DNA of 64,000 nt, from positions 62,001-126,000 of the forward strand of contig NW_006763295.1 of NCBI RefSeq assembly GCF_000218685.1. The letters run 5' to 3'. The position numbers were made by a program, and so were the translations under genes. Shown piece by piece: positions 1-13,600 of the stretch. The notes under the pieces are model-generated. The model saw only the letters and a program-made list of their open reading frames with translations, was not told the origin of the DNA and made no database searches. This stretch comes from Serpula lacrymans var. lacrymans S7.9. Lineage: Eukaryota > Basidiomycota > Agaricomycetes > Boletales > Serpulaceae. The number at the start of each line of letters is the position of its first letter. Within the stretch, counting starts at the first letter, position 1.

Positions 1-1861
1 GCATATATGCGCTCATAATGACTATTTCTGTACCAAGAAACATTATGACGGCTCGCAATTCACACTCCACCCCCAACACACCTACCACTGGGAAATAACA
101 TTGTACGTTCGCCCACATCTTGGCTGGGATTGGCGAGGATGACACAGTTGTGCTCGTCGGAGCAAAATGTGTGGCGAAGCGCACCGGCTGGATATGTGCA
201 TTCTGGTTGTATGTGTGTTGTCCCCCTTCCAAGATGAGAATCTTGAGCGAAGGGTTGGCGGCAATGAGACGTCATGAGGTCACCTAGTATGAATTATAGT
301 CGAGAATGAGTGCGGGATAAGGGACCGACATCGATGAAGCTGAAATGTGCATGCGTACCGCCAGCAAAGATCGACTTCGAAATCGTTTGGACACGAGGTT
401 GGAAGCGGTGATCTAGAAATTGCAATCGTCTGTTAGGTTTTGACTGTCTAGATGTTTAAACGCATAGGCTACGGTACCAGTCAATTCGGGTATGTAGAAG
501 GGACTCAAGGCAATATCATCATGGGATTCAGAATTCTCGACCCATAGATCATTAATGTGGATCAGAGTCCTTGTTCGTTATATTGTTACTGAAAGACAGG
601 CCCGGATTGACTCGGACTTGCTTCAAGTTGATATCGGGGGAAGGTCCTCCCGTGGGAAACTTAGACTTGGTATCGACTCTAGTCTTCCGAGTCAAGCTTC
701 AAACACCCAACACACAAGAATCTCAAATTTCACGATCATAATGAAAGCACGAATATTCGCGCTTATAACTGTAACATTCGCCAACGACTTGCTCAATATT
801 GTTTACCTCTTGCATTTGTCGCACAATTTGCCAAAGTTTTGACAAGAATACAATCCACCAGTTTACAACCACCGTAACATCTCCGCACTCTTCTAGCCAT
901 GCAAACGACTCTCACTGGATTTTTGGAGTTTACCGAGGAGCCTAACCATGAGAGGAATACGAATACCTTATTCGACTAGGCTATGGGACTCCTGCAGACT
1001 TGACGTGGTGTTTTTAGGTGTCGCCCTTTGAAGGACTGTTCATATAGTCGCAAGCGGCCTCAGCTCATCGTCTCTCTAGTCCTGTCATTGCAAATTCATT
1101 TTGCGAGGCTGTAGATCTCAATGAGCACAAGCCAGCCACCCGGGTGAGCGAGTCGGGCGTTCCTGTGTTTAATCACCAAGTACTCATGGACATAATACGA
1201 TAACCGAGTCATACAGGTCCCATTGGCAATCTCTTCCAAACATGCAAGGGACTAGATGGTCATCGTAATGAAAACACACTTGTGCGCCATACAGCATCTA
1301 TCAATGTAATTTCTGAATTACCATCCTTGACAACGTGGAATCGTCAAACCGCTGTCGTTGGTATGGTTCTGCAAGATTACCTCATTACTCATGTCATGCA
1401 CGAAAGACACAATGTCAGCACACATAAAATAGAATATATTGCAAAGGAAACTACGATTACTTCCAGTCAGACATTAGCGTTACGATGGCAAACAATCATG
1501 CAATCCACATGTTTGACAGCGATTATACAACAGTGTGCGCCACTCCTCAGTTTTCTTATATCGTCATTCGCCTGACACAACTTGATGTCCAGCTCAGGAG
1601 CTTAGTACGTGAGTTCGCAATACTGTCCAAACTCCTTTGATAATAACAAGTGTTCGTCACATAATCATTGTACACCCATTTCAATGGGAAAACTCATTTT
1701 GAAAAGGACCCATCTACTGTAAGTGTGTAGTTTGCAAGTCAGACGACTCACTTGCGAGTTCAGGCATTTATTTAATCCTTCACTTTGTATGAAAATTGCA
1801 TCAATCTAGTTTGTTACAAACATCAATCCTAAGAAAAAAATACTCCGCTGCGAATGTCCAT
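1..1861. other. gene-free left end
   Basis: No coding region could be supported here on either strand. Open frames are short (under 100 codons), carry no recognisable motif, and do not join through plausible introns. No tRNA or repeat was recognised. The last bases may be 3' UTR of the minus-strand repeat-protein gene that ends at 1862. Confidence 0.5.
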
Positions 1862-2730
1862 CTATGCGGTTGCCGCGTCGGTATCATCCCCATCCGTGGT
1901 ATCATCGGTAGAAGCGTCACTAGCGTCGTCAGAGCCATCATCAGTGGTCGAATCATCGCCAGCGTCGTCGGTAGTATTGTCAGTGGCGTCTTGACGACGT
2001 GCCACGGTGGTAGCGTCGTCAGTAGAGTCGTCACTAGCGTCGTCGGTGGAGTCGTCGGTAGTGCTATCGTCTGCAGAATCATCGGTAGTGCCATCGTCTG
2101 TAGAATCGTCGGTAGTGCCATCGTCTGTAGAATCGTCTTCAGCGGCATCGTCTGCAGAATCGTCACCAGCGGCGTCGTCGGTAGTACCGTCATCAGCACT
2201 ATCGGTAGAATCGTCGGCAGCTCCGTCGGTGGAACTACCAATGGGGGCATCATCGTCTGTCTGACGGCGTGCCATGGCGGTAGCTTCGTCGGTCGAATCG
2301 TCACCAGAACCATCGGTGTTATCATCGCCAGCGTCGTCGGTGGAGTCGTCGGTGGAGTCGTCAGTGCTGTCTGCGGTATCATCGGTAGTGTCTTGGCGAC
2401 GTCGATGGGATGATTGGGATGATTTCACTGCATGCTTTTTGCCTGGGTGGTATTGGCCGTCGTCAAACTTGGAGTCAGGGTGGTACTTCCCGTCATCGAA
2501 TCTACGAACTGCGGCACCAAACATATTCCTGGCTCCCAAACGCGCGGGCTAATAACCAGTGAACATATTAGTAGGCAAGAGTCCAAGAGCTATCAAGAAT
2601 GACTCACAGAAGCGGCAGGGGTACCGTTTTGTACCCATGGAGCCCCGTTGGGCAATTGGGGCGCTGGGGACGCTACAACGACGAGAGAGAGCGCAAGGAG
2701 CACTGCGAAGCGGAGGCTGAGTTGAACCAT
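1862..2730 (-). CDS. secreted Asp/Ser/Thr-rich repeat protein with Kex2-type dibasic sites
   Basis: Two exons (2730-2608 and 2548-1862) joined through a GTGAGT...TTAG intron encode 269 residues. The first 20 or so form a clear signal peptide (MVQLSLRFAVLLALSLVVVA) ending in SPAP. Residues 58-79 hold two copies of an 11-residue unit (FDDGKYHPDSK, FDDGQYHPGKK) framed by RR at 56-57 and KK at 78-79. Three low-complexity blocks made almost only of D, S, T, A and G (93-134, 137-224, 227-269) each begin with Q directly after RRR (90-92), RR (135-136) or RR (225-226). Such spacing is typical of fungal secreted precursors cut by the Golgi protease Kex2, so several acidic peptides or a processed wall polymer are likely products. 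A TATAAG on the minus strand at 2857-2852 lies about 125 bases before the start. No homologue is recognised; secretion is well supported, function is unknown. Confidence 0.8.
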
Positions 2731-3858
2731 TGTTTCTGAAGGCGTTGATGTTGTTAAACGTTGGACGCTGAAGAAACTGTAAAAGACAGGAGAGAGAGTA
2801 GGATGTGGGTGAAGGGGAGGATGAGAAAAGAGAACATGGAGAGGGCTGGTACTTATACTTCTCGAGAGGCGGGCTGGCAAGTTGGCATGCTAATGACGTC
2901 GAGACAGAAAGAGAGGTATGGTGATGTCATGTGTTGTCATCGAGAGTTCGAGACTTTGTTTGGGGATGATCAGCGTTGAATACACTTACGGTAAGAATCG
3001 ATCTTCAGCAGAATTCCTCCGATCACACTACTGCGCTCATATATTCATGTCCACTTTTATCCCTTCGAAATCTGGGGGAAGAATACCGGGAGACAGACCT
3101 GGAATGGATGCTAATGCATAACAACTACACGATACTGGACAAAATTATGCCTAGGCTGCCATAACACGCTGGTGTTCAAGCTGGTCTGGCAACAACCTTG
3201 GAAAGCGGTGAGCATAATAGCCCGGTCGCCCTCTTCTTTCTCGAGGTTTCCTAGATTGATACCAAGGGTAGAAAGTTGAATGATGACATGGCCATCCCAA
3301 CCTTGTGCATAGCGCTAAAGTTTATGGAGTGGGCCTCAGAAGCATCTCCATACTTTGAGTTCATGAGAGTAGTGATCGTAGAGGCGAGTTACATAGGCAG
3401 GTATTCTAATTCGTCTACTTTGCCTAGCACAGAACCGTCTCACAAGTTATAATGACAGTCTTGATTGTTGTACGGTTCTCTCCTAATAAAACAAACATTG
3501 GTGTTCATTGGCTTACTTATCTGCATCTTTCAATCACGAGTACAAAGGGTTCAAGTCCATGTTTCCGTATTACTGTGCCAGTGTTATAAACAGCATCGTT
3601 ACTCACCGGCAAACTCAAGTTGGTCCTTAAATTAGCTTATCCATCATACTGACACAGCAGGGGTCCCCATCTAATGGGACATTCTCGACTTGCGTCACAA
3701 AATATGAAAGCGATAAGGACAGCATTAATCATTTTGCTTATCGTTTCAAGCTTGCGTAGAGCCACTGCACAGTCATCCAATCTGGAGAAGATCACCAAAA
3801 TTAGCCCAGAGATAATCATTCACAATGGCAGCACGGAGCATAACGAATCTTGTCAAGC
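2731..3858. other. promoter of the repeat protein and intergenic DNA
   Basis: Apart from the minus-strand TATA-like motif near 2852-2857, which fits the gene starting at 2730, nothing was recognised. The stretch 3160-3858 carries only short, unconvincing frames and probably includes the 3' UTR of the minus-strand gene ending at 3859. Confidence 0.4.
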
Positions 3859-5976
3859 TCAAACATCGAACTTGACAACCTGCTCCCCACTTCCCCTTTG
3901 AATCTTGATCAACTTCTTCGCAACACACCCGTACAAAGCCCTCGTTGCACCAGCACCCGCTCCACTACCCGTACTACTTCGTTCCGCCACCACCTCTTTT
4001 AGCCTCCCCAGTGACATCGAGTATCCTGGTGGCGCGCTTAACAGCGCCAGCAAGAGATGTGCGATCAGGATCTGCTGTACAGTTGTCTGAGTGCCATCCG
4101 TCTGTGAGGACAAACTATGCGATGAGAGTGAAGAAGTGGAAGGCGAATCGAGGTTTGAGGTTGGCGTCAGGGTGGTGAGAGTTTGCAGGTATGCGCTTCA
4201 GATTTCAGTTAGCATTTGTTCTGGAGCAGGCCATGAAACTTACAGTGTTTCCTTGGCCCTTGGAGGTTTGTTCACGGTGGCGTTTGGACCAATGTCAAAT
4301 GGATGGCCAGGCATAATGATCTCGGCCACTGTTGACCATATTTTCGCCTAGTATGGAGCAGTCAGCTTTTTAGAGGCAGCATCCGCATATATGCTAGTTG
4401 TATAGCTGTACGACTTACAACAATGCGCTCCGTCTCGCTATTGATACGCATTTTTGCCTTCTTCTTCGCAGACTCGGGAGGTGGGTCTTTAGATGACGGA
4501 CCCGGCGCTGTGGAATCCTCCATAGGCTTGTTCTGGGATACATATCGTGGCACGTCTTCCAGTGTGGTAGTCGATAGAGGCACCTTTGGGAGAACAACTG
4601 TCTGCTCGTCATCCATGATTTCTTCTGCATCTGATTCCTGCATCATTGACTCTTGGTCAACCTGGTCGTTTGAAGTCGAATTCTCCTGATCCTCCATCCT
4701 TTCAATGCTTTTATCTTGGTCTTTAACAAAGATGATGCTAGACAATATGTCCCCCTGCACAGGGCTAGAAAACGACACGTTCGATACGTCTCCGAAGTCG
4801 AGATGCGTCTCAGGCTCAGGTTCATGCAGTAGGTTCTCCGTGAAGCGCAGTGTGCGTGCAGATGGCCCCGGTCCGGGAGTCGTCCAAAAGGTGGATTCTT
4901 GGTCGTGGTCTTGCGATTGTGAACGAGCGAGCGAGTTGCCTAGTTTTTGAGTTTGAAGACTCAGTTTTGGTGGAGAATGAGATACAGGTGAGATGCGAGA
5001 AACTTGCGTAGGTCGCATGAGGGCCGCTTTCTGCAATATATGAGCATATATTATAAATGTAGAAGAAAGATCAGGACATACCCGTTTGCGAAGCTCTGTC
5101 AAACGGTCTTGGAGCTCCAGTGCGCGTTTTTCTTCCTCAGCAGCGGACTGGGATAAAGGTGGATGGGCAGGAGGGAGTCCGGCATTTGCTATCTACACAA
5201 AAGTACCAAGATAATTATTCGTTACCGTTATCAGTCAGTCAAAGAAGGGGGGGGGGGGGAAGAAAAGATAGGTGCACCTTTTGGAGGGTATCAGTAAGCG
5301 TTTGGATCCTCTCTCGCGTCTCTGCAAGTTGTTCGAGGAGAGAAGTCACTTCGGCACGAGCACGAGGCATTGGGCGGATCGACTGACTAGATATCGCAAA
5401 CCGGATCAGTTTAGTAATCAGAGGAGGTAACAAATTTGATGAAAGAAGCACAAGAAGTACGTAGAGAGTAAACAATACCGTGCAGATACATACTAGCGAT
5501 CTAGGTACTTCAACGCCGCCTGTGCGTACACCTCTGGGTCATAATCTGCTACGACCTTGTCCTTGCCTGTTTCTCTCTCATGTGTGCCCTTCCGCAACCT
5601 CGCAGGCGTGGGCACATTCTCTGCCACCCTCCTAGGAGGGCGTTTCAGGGGAGTAGCTCCAGGAAACTCGACGCGTGCTAGTTTACCCTTCGTATTAGCT
5701 TTGGGGTTTGATTTCGTATTAGCATCAGAAATAGGATGGCCTGGGGGTGGAACGAGAGTGAAGAGACCCAACTCGGATGCGTCGATGTCACGGATGAGGT
5801 TGCCGAGGGGAGTGGAAAGGACGGCGGTGGTAAAGGGCCCTGGGTGTGTTTGAGTTGGTGCATTAAAGGCGGAAAGGGAACAGCACACCTTGGCCTGGAG
5901 AGATGGAAGATGCAGATGAGCGAATTGCTTTAGCTGTCGATGTGAGGTGGTCGATCTGATCTAAAAGTGAAGGCAT
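3859..5976 (-). CDS. SPC34: DASH/Dam1 complex subunit Spc34-like, with long C-terminal extension
   Basis: Seven exons (5976-5889, 5839-5494, 5386-5278, 5192-5082, 5030-4419, 4347-4244, 4195-3859) sum to 1707 bases, encoding 568 residues. The N-terminus reads MPSLLDQIDHLTSTAKAIRS, then a block with LIRDIDASELGLFTLVPPP. It is followed by a DPEVYAQAALKYLDRY segment and a coiled coil (RARAEVTSLLEQLAETRERI). This order matches Spc34, a subunit of the ring that couples kinetochores to microtubule plus ends in fungi. Yeast Spc34 is about 300 residues. Here roughly 330 more residues follow: an acidic Ser-rich linker, then a compact C-terminal block ending YGCVAKKLIKIQRGSGEQVVKFDV that I cannot assign. 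All junctions keep frame, so one gene is favoured over two. Intron 3 contains a 12-13 base C tract (sense strand) serving as the pyrimidine tract. The Spc34 assignment rests on motif recall, not a search. Confidence 0.72.
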
Positions 5977-7659
5977 GCTAGCTATATGCGCGCTGTACAG
6001 GTCTGATTATGAGGTGAATGTCCTTTCAGTGTCGTCCTGGGTTGACTGGATAGCTTCTTCAGTTTTATTGCCGTTTGCGATGACTTTATATACGGATTCA
6101 GGTACTCTTGCGCTATTGTCCACCGAAGACGCCCTCAATAGAACCAGACACATGCAAAAGGATGAATGTAAGGATGGCGGGTTGGCTGGAAACTGGAAAC
6201 GTCGCGTACGCGTGTGGACCTGCCCTAACGCCAATAACCCTAACCCTGTGGCTGCCCCTTGAGCTGAACCATGCCACGGTTTGCATCGTCGTCGGCTTGG
6301 GTATCAAACGAACAAAGTCACTACGAAAGATCAATTTGAAGCAACAAGGATATTAGGTGATAGGATTCCCAGTATTGACCGACATGTATCCTTGTTGCTG
6401 GGATAGCTTTGGCCAGGTAAGCACATCTTGGCAGCATGCAGTATTGATGGGTTGCAGCAAAATATGCGCTATCACGACGGTCTTCGTATCTATGATGACG
6501 ACACTGCCCGTCACAGCTTAACATCGGGCATCCCCTCTGATTCTTCTCTGTTTGTTGTACCCGCGAATGTAGCGAACTGACCTGCACTGCTTTCTGCTAT
6601 TCTATAGGTCTCCTCCAGGATGTTGCTCTCCATGCATGATCTTATCTCTTCGCGACCTGTTCTTTGATCATGTCAAAACATTGGTTGGCGTGCAAACAAT
6701 GCTACCATGATCCCTATCAGCGACTAGCGTTTCAAAAGTACTGCCCCCAGGCTTTCTGCCGGTGATTGTATGGCGCCGCTGTGAATGATCGGAATTACTT
6801 TTCATCGCGACATGATTAATGTCCATCTATTCTTGTCCCTGAAGCAAAGCCTCCAGTCAGTGCGTGGCACCTTCGTCGATATCCATGTCTGTTTCGTTAC
6901 TTCGGCTCCCGGTTTGGTAATCGGTAAGTCTTTGTCTTCAGTTTGTGCATTACTAAAGGTTCTTCCCCACAGTTTACGTGTCGTATACTCGTGGGATTGG
7001 CTTCATGCTCGAGTCTCGTTGAACCTAAATGGATTTTCACGGTGAATCATTAGCACGTCGACTGGTTGTCATTCAATCATCCAAGGGAGCGGATATCCTA
7101 GTCATGGTAACCATGATGGAGTCCGTCGGAACTTGCTGTATGATAACGCAGCCAGTCCACCCAGTGAAGCATCTGAGACACTTTGCTGGTGCTTACCCCA
7201 GGTAATGATATGTTATAATTACATGTTGGGTACAAAGTATCTTTGAATTTAATTGTGCGAGGTATGAATCGTCGATCTTTGAAAGAAAAAATGCCAAAAT
7301 GAGGTAAAAAATGATCAATTGATGGAGACGCGAAGCCGAGGCGCTTTTTTTTGTGCGTCTTTACCCAAGGTATCATTACACGAGTGTCCTCTGTTTCTCA
7401 TACTTCCAACTGCAAACGCGCCTGCTTGCTTGTCGACAGTCATCATTCGTGGTCAGTCCAGCTTCGAGCTTTTCTTTTCCCTTTCAACCTTTCTATCAAC
7501 GCAATATCGCTCGCTATCTATTCCGTACTCGTTCATTTTGCACCGGAAAGGCCCACCTAACACCAGTCATTAGTGACATTTTGTACCTATACTTTCGAGC
7601 CTTCGGTTATATCTTCTTGGGCTATCTACAATCGCTCGTGCAAGCCATAGTCATCCGCG
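5977..7659. other. intergenic region and probable shared promoter
   Basis: This lies between the divergent Spc34-like gene and the DOCK gene. Frames present are short and motif-free. The pyrimidine-rich stretch from about 7380 to 7659 just before the DOCK start is consistent with a fungal 5' UTR. No RNA gene or repeat was recognised. Confidence 0.4.
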
Positions 7660-10600
7660 ATGGCAACGAGCCCAGCACCTGGACAACGCAAGGGCGTCTG
7701 GGAACCATTACCTCTCATTGTCTACGGTTACGCCGTCCATGCCCTGTCCCAATCCCGAAGAGACACTCGCATCTCCAATCGCACCAGACTCTCCACTGTC
7801 ACAGAAGCATCCAACGACGAGAATGGCGTACACAGGGACGTCGTCTCCCTCGAAGTCGGCGACGAGGTCTATGCTTTCGAAAAGTATACTCCACGCGGGA
7901 AAGAGGTCGAAGGCATCTGGTACAGAGGGTACGTTCTCATCCTTACTTTTGCTTCACCTTGGCACAGTTGCGAATTGTTTATGTGCTTTGTACATCTGCA
8001 GATATGTCGTCTGTACGACCCGTCGTCCACCTGTCACTTGGGCTGCGTCACTTGACCCTTCATGTTCGAACAAGACGCCAGTCAAAACGGAAGAGCCCCA
8101 ACAGGTCTTCATTGGCATCTTCCCCGCCTCTCATATATACGTCCGCGACGAACTCTCAGATGCAGAAGGACGCTTACCTGACCTCGCTACCGCACTCACC
8201 CCCAATACTGCCTCCACGAATGGTTTAGTAAATACGCCATCAGACATGTCGCCTCAGCTCAAACAGGATAGAACTACCACCGTCCCCGACTCAGCCAAGG
8301 GAGACATGGAAGACGAGAGAAAGTCGTTCAAACTCGGCCCTCCTCCCGATCAAGCCAAGTCTTCACGAGCAGGCCTGACAGTCTACCCTGCAAGCATACA
8401 TTCTTCCTCCCATGACTCTCAAGCACTAAAACCACTTCCTCCACGCCCTTCTCTCAAATCGGGCGACGACACCGCGTCAGGAAGCAGTCAGCCCATCATC
8501 GATGAGATTGCGTCCGCACTTCGCGAATGGCACAACTTAATGTTCCAGTACCTTGCCCGGCGCGATTACAAGCTCTTTCATACCGTGCGTGAACATATAG
8601 AAGCCCTCCACCTTGGGCGGCGGCAGCTCCTTGCGCAGACGCTTAGTTCGGAGGAGACGGCTAGTCTCCGACGGGACTGTGTTGCACAGCTCGTGAGTGG
8701 GAATGTAGTACAAGGTCTCGACATCATTGTACGTCACCCAAGCTGGGGCGCGCTGGTGAGTGTCGACGTCGAGGGCGAGCTCGACATTCAAAGCTGGATG
8801 AGTGCTGTGAGGATGTATGCTATGCAGACATCATTGGCATATATGAATGTTCCCAATGAGCACCTCAATTCCTCCAGACACAACCTCGGCCCATCGATCG
8901 ATTACTCCTCGGCCCCCATACCTACACCTGCGCATTCTGCCTTCCCAGAATTGTCGCGTCTCAGGACAAACTCTCGCCTCATGGGCTCTCTTGCACCGCC
9001 TCAACCTGAGAGGCAAGCAACAGCCAAATTTTACCACATATTCCTCGACTTGCGCGCTTTTGTCGCGTCCCCATGTGCGCCAGGCGAGACTGCAGAGCTA
9101 TACTTCTCGTTGTGCAAAAATTCGGAATATCCCCGATTCGTTACCGAAGACCGCTGTGTCATACTGAACCACAATGGAGTACTGGCGCGCGATCCTGCAG
9201 CACGTATACGGACACTGTTTACTGACATTTCCATCTCGGATGCGCAAGATCCGATGTTCCTTGTATGTCGCATTGTCAGGAACGGTGCGATGAAGATGGG
9301 GACCAGTATGGGTTCAGGGCTTCCTGGTGATAATGGCAGACGAACTTCAGAGGCTTCTATCAGGGAGGAGGTGACCTTGAGCCCGACGACCCCAGTCAGT
9401 GCACGAGGATTCGCGGCCGATCCTCCTTTATTTTTCCGACGTCCGTTTGGATGCGCAGTCCTAGAACTTACGCAGCTTAATAAGATGATGTCGGAGCAAG
9501 TTGATGTATCTCCCACGAAGGAGTATACGATGCCTATTTACGTACCAACTAACGAAGCCCTATTTTCCATGCTACATCAAGATATCATCGCCAAAAATAC
9601 CAAAGAGTATGAGAAGTCACCTAGGTCTGTCGCAATAAAGCTGTCAAAAAGAAACCTCAATTGACTGGTGTAATCTATAGGGCTGAAATGCTGGCTGTTT
9701 CCATCAAGATTTTCCACGGCGATGCAGCAACCATTGTTCGCGAGAACATGTCTTTATTGCAGGACATACCACTCACTCTGCGCCTGGGCTTTCCTGACGT
9801 CGTGTTCCCGGGAGATGTTCGAAACGAACTTTATATTAAACTATGGAGTGGAGATTTCTCATCCACCCATACGGGCTCATCACGCCTTAGTATGGCTAAT
9901 CTAAACTTTGCGCGTCCAGGGCCCGTCAACAACAACAACGTGCAAATGACCATCGAAATCAGGGATCAGGATGGGCGAGCAATCGAGAAAGCCATATCGC
10001 AAGGGAGCGGTGAACCCGAAGTGACACAGTTCCACTCCATAGTTTTCACGCGCAACAATCAGCCAACATTTGGAGAACTCATTAAGCTACAGCTCCCGCT
10101 CCAGGGCGTGCCCAACTGGCATTTGTTCTTCACTTTCCGCCACAGAACTGGGAGAGAAAAATTGTACGCGAAAACGACAGAGGTCGTGGATCGACCGTTT
10201 GCGTTTGCTTTCCAGCCACTGTACCCAGCCCAGGGAGCCTTTCTCGAAGATGGTAGCCACACACTAGTTCTTTATAAGGCTGACCGGTTGAGCCACATAA
10301 CACCAGATTTATATCTTGGTTTGACACCATGGTTGCTCCCAAATCAGAGGCCAGAACAAGTTTATGTCCCTCCCGATCTGCAGAGGGTAGCACTTCCCAT
10401 GCGGGATACCGTCACCATCCGATCGTCTCTATGTTCTACCAAGTTCACACAAAACCCCGTCCTATTGAGCCTTTTGAATTGGGAACAGATAACGAATACA
10501 GAGCTGCTCTCTACTGTTTTGACCAAGTTCACTTTTGTTGGGGAGGGCGAGATCGTCAAGTTCCTTCGTGATATCTTCGATTCGCTTTTTGGGATTTTGG

Positions 10601-13600
10601 TCTCTCATAACAATCAGTCTGGAGAGATAGATCATTTGGTTTTCAATGCGCTGGTGACTGTACTGCGTATTGTCCAAGACCGCCGTTTCAGCAACTTCCA
10701 GCCAGTGCTAGATGTTTACATCGAGAAACACTTCAACTGTGCAGCAGCCTCCTCTCACATGATACACTCAATGGACCGTCTTCTCCGGAATCCCACCGGG
10801 AACGATACTGCCTCGCCGTTGCGCGCTGCCCTCAAGGTCTGGCACTATATCTTCAAGTTCATTACACGCTCTCGCGAACTACAGAAAGCCACAGAACTTG
10901 GTATGGGAATCGGGCCTACAGCGGAATACTTGGAATCGACTTTCAAGCGTGAGATACGCAATCATCTTAACGAGGTTAACCGGATGATGGCCACATCGTC
11001 TCCTCTATCCATTATCGGGACCCAAACAATTGCCCTTCAACACTTCACGTCGATACTGCCAGACCTATCCAGTGTATTCTCCACCGTAGAGCTCGTGACC
11101 ATAGCAAGCAACTTTGCCAAAGCAGTTTCATCTGGAAAAGGCAAGATTGTGATCTGGAAACTCATCATGTACCTCCAGATCGTCAAGAGTTTCTTGTTTG
11201 ACCATCCACAGTCTCGTGCACTTTTAGTGGAAGCTGTCGTTATCTGGATTAAGCCCCACTTTGGTCGGTTTGATGAGTACACACAAACTCATCTGAATGA
11301 TTCGGACAATGCTCGTGATTCTGCACGCGTCAGTTGGTTGGAAAGTATCAGGCTATGTGTCACGGTTACGGCGGTAATGTTAGATAAACTGCAACAACAG
11401 CTGGTATCCCCTGCTATCACTGCCGATCGCAATCTTTTACGCCAGGAACAAGATAATGTCGAATACCTTTTGACGCTTATGCCGAGGTGAGTTGTTAATG
11501 TTAATTTTTATTATTCCGAGCTCTTACTAATGTGTCTGTAGGTTGTTAGACTCGTATCGCGAATTCCAGGATCCCGCCAATCATCGTGCTGTTGAGCGTA
11601 CTCGGTCGCCTACAATGTCCATTGCGACAGTTCCGGTTACATTCCCAGAGTCTTATCCCTTTTCGCTAATGGCACTCCTTCCTAATGCGCCTCGGAATGC
11701 TACAAGTGCATCGCTCCTTTGCGAGAATAACTCTGTGTTCAACCCCGGCCTCGGTGAAACCGCCATTGTCTTCTTGGTGCTGGTTTTGTCTGCGCCCACC
11801 AAGCATATATACAACTTCCTGGAATCTAGTTTTGAAATCGAGGGTAGAGACAACTTTGCATCCTTGCTATCTCAGTTCTTCAAGGTCTCAGCGTCGATAC
11901 TGGAGAACGATGCTTTCCCTGGTAGTTGGCTCAACGTTAATATCTTAGCGCATAAAGTTCTTATCAAAATGATGGATCCTGTCGCAACACTGTTGAAGAG
12001 AGACTTCATACCATCGAAATTGTCATTTCAAAAATTCAATGCCAACTTATGGAAAGAGGCGTTTTACATGCTCCTCCGACTTTTGTCTTCGGATCAACTG
12101 GTTATCGAGGAGTTTAGTCCGCAGGTACGTTTAAAAAAAGGCTTTCCATGATTCTCCTATACTAATGGATGGTTAAGAAACGTCGTGCCGTGTGGCGTCT
12201 TGGTGGCGATATTCGGGGAGAAGGGGCTGATATCTTGTTACGTCTTTGGATAGCGCTCGGATGGCCAGAAAACTCCACTCCTGATTCGGAATTAGCTCTG
12301 ACTTTTGGCGTAAGCTGACACCCTCAATGTCATTCTTCCACTTAACTGTCAATTTCATTATGCAGGAATATCAAGCTCCTTTAAGTCCACTGGTCGGGCA
12401 TGTGGTTAATCTCTGTCTTAGCCATCATGATCAGCTGCGCAATAACGCCGTTCAAATACTGTTTGGTATGATCGTTTCCGAATATCAACAATACAATAAC
12501 TTCGACCAAATCGAGAATGAGCTTGTCAACAAGCTGGACTCTTTGTTTATGTCGGATAGTAAAGGCGACGACATATCTCGTGCTTTCTTCATTGCGCAGC
12601 TTAGGCACCTTTTCGAGACCTCCGATGTTGACGAGCAGCTCCGGGAACGTGTAGCACTTTTCCTTGATTCGGTAGACCTTTTCCTTAAACTACTGTTGAG
12701 CGTGCGTCAGCTACCTGATGGTGACGAGTATGCGGATGACCGTGTCATTGCTACGGTGAGCAGAGTGCCATTACTTAGGGCTACCATGACTGAAGCGCTT
12801 GAACAGCTCCGTCTGATGAATTTCATTCGGCGAATTGGACGTGATGAGATTTACATCAAATACGTCCACCAGCTAGTTAATGTATGTGCTCAGTTCTTAA
12901 ATTTTCATATCCCGTTAATGATAAAGTAGATGCATCTCCAATCTCAAAATTACGTGGAAGCTGCTCTTACACTGAAGCTACATTCTGATCTGCACGAGTG
13001 GGATCTACACACTTTTGTTGACCCTATGGAAGATCTAGGGTTGCCGCAGCAATCACAATTCCATCGTAAAGAGACGCTCTGCTTATTGATTTTAGATTAC
13101 CTAGGTAAGGATGGTTCTTTTTCGGTATCCGTGATAATCGCTCATTTCCTTAAACAGGCAAGGGGAAGGCATATGAAAACGCGATCGAGATATGCAAGGA
13201 ACTGGCAAAGCAGCATGCCGAAGTTACCTTCAACTAGTACGTCTAGTTTCGGTCACCATTTTCGATACATGCAGCTCACCCGATTTACTAGTGCTCGGTT
13301 GTCAGAGATTTTGCGCCATCAAGCCGCTCTTCTCGAACATATCATTACTGACCAGCGATATTATTCTGACTATTTCCGTGTATCATTCTATGGCGACTTT
13401 CCAGATGCTATACGAAATAAGCAATTTATCGTGCGTAGCACATTATCAGGCCGAGACAATTCACTAGATATACTTTCTAGTATCGTGGATATGAATGGGA
13501 AAAATATGGTGCCTTCTGCGAACGCATGCTCAACAAACATCCCGGAGCCCAACTGCTTAAAACGATGGGAGATCCGCCGGTAGACATACGATTTGGGAAC

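Noticed and set aside
1796..2552. Long plus-strand and alternate-frame reading frames rich in Val, Ser, Gly and Ile
   Set aside because: They are mirror images of the minus-strand Asp/Ser/Thr repeat gene; GAC/TCN codon bias keeps all frames open. No start context, splice logic or signal peptide supports them.
5236..5250. G-run that could form a quadruplex or be an assembly artefact
   Set aside because: It sits in intron 3 of the Spc34-like gene and reads as a C-rich pyrimidine tract in the sense direction, which explains it adequately.
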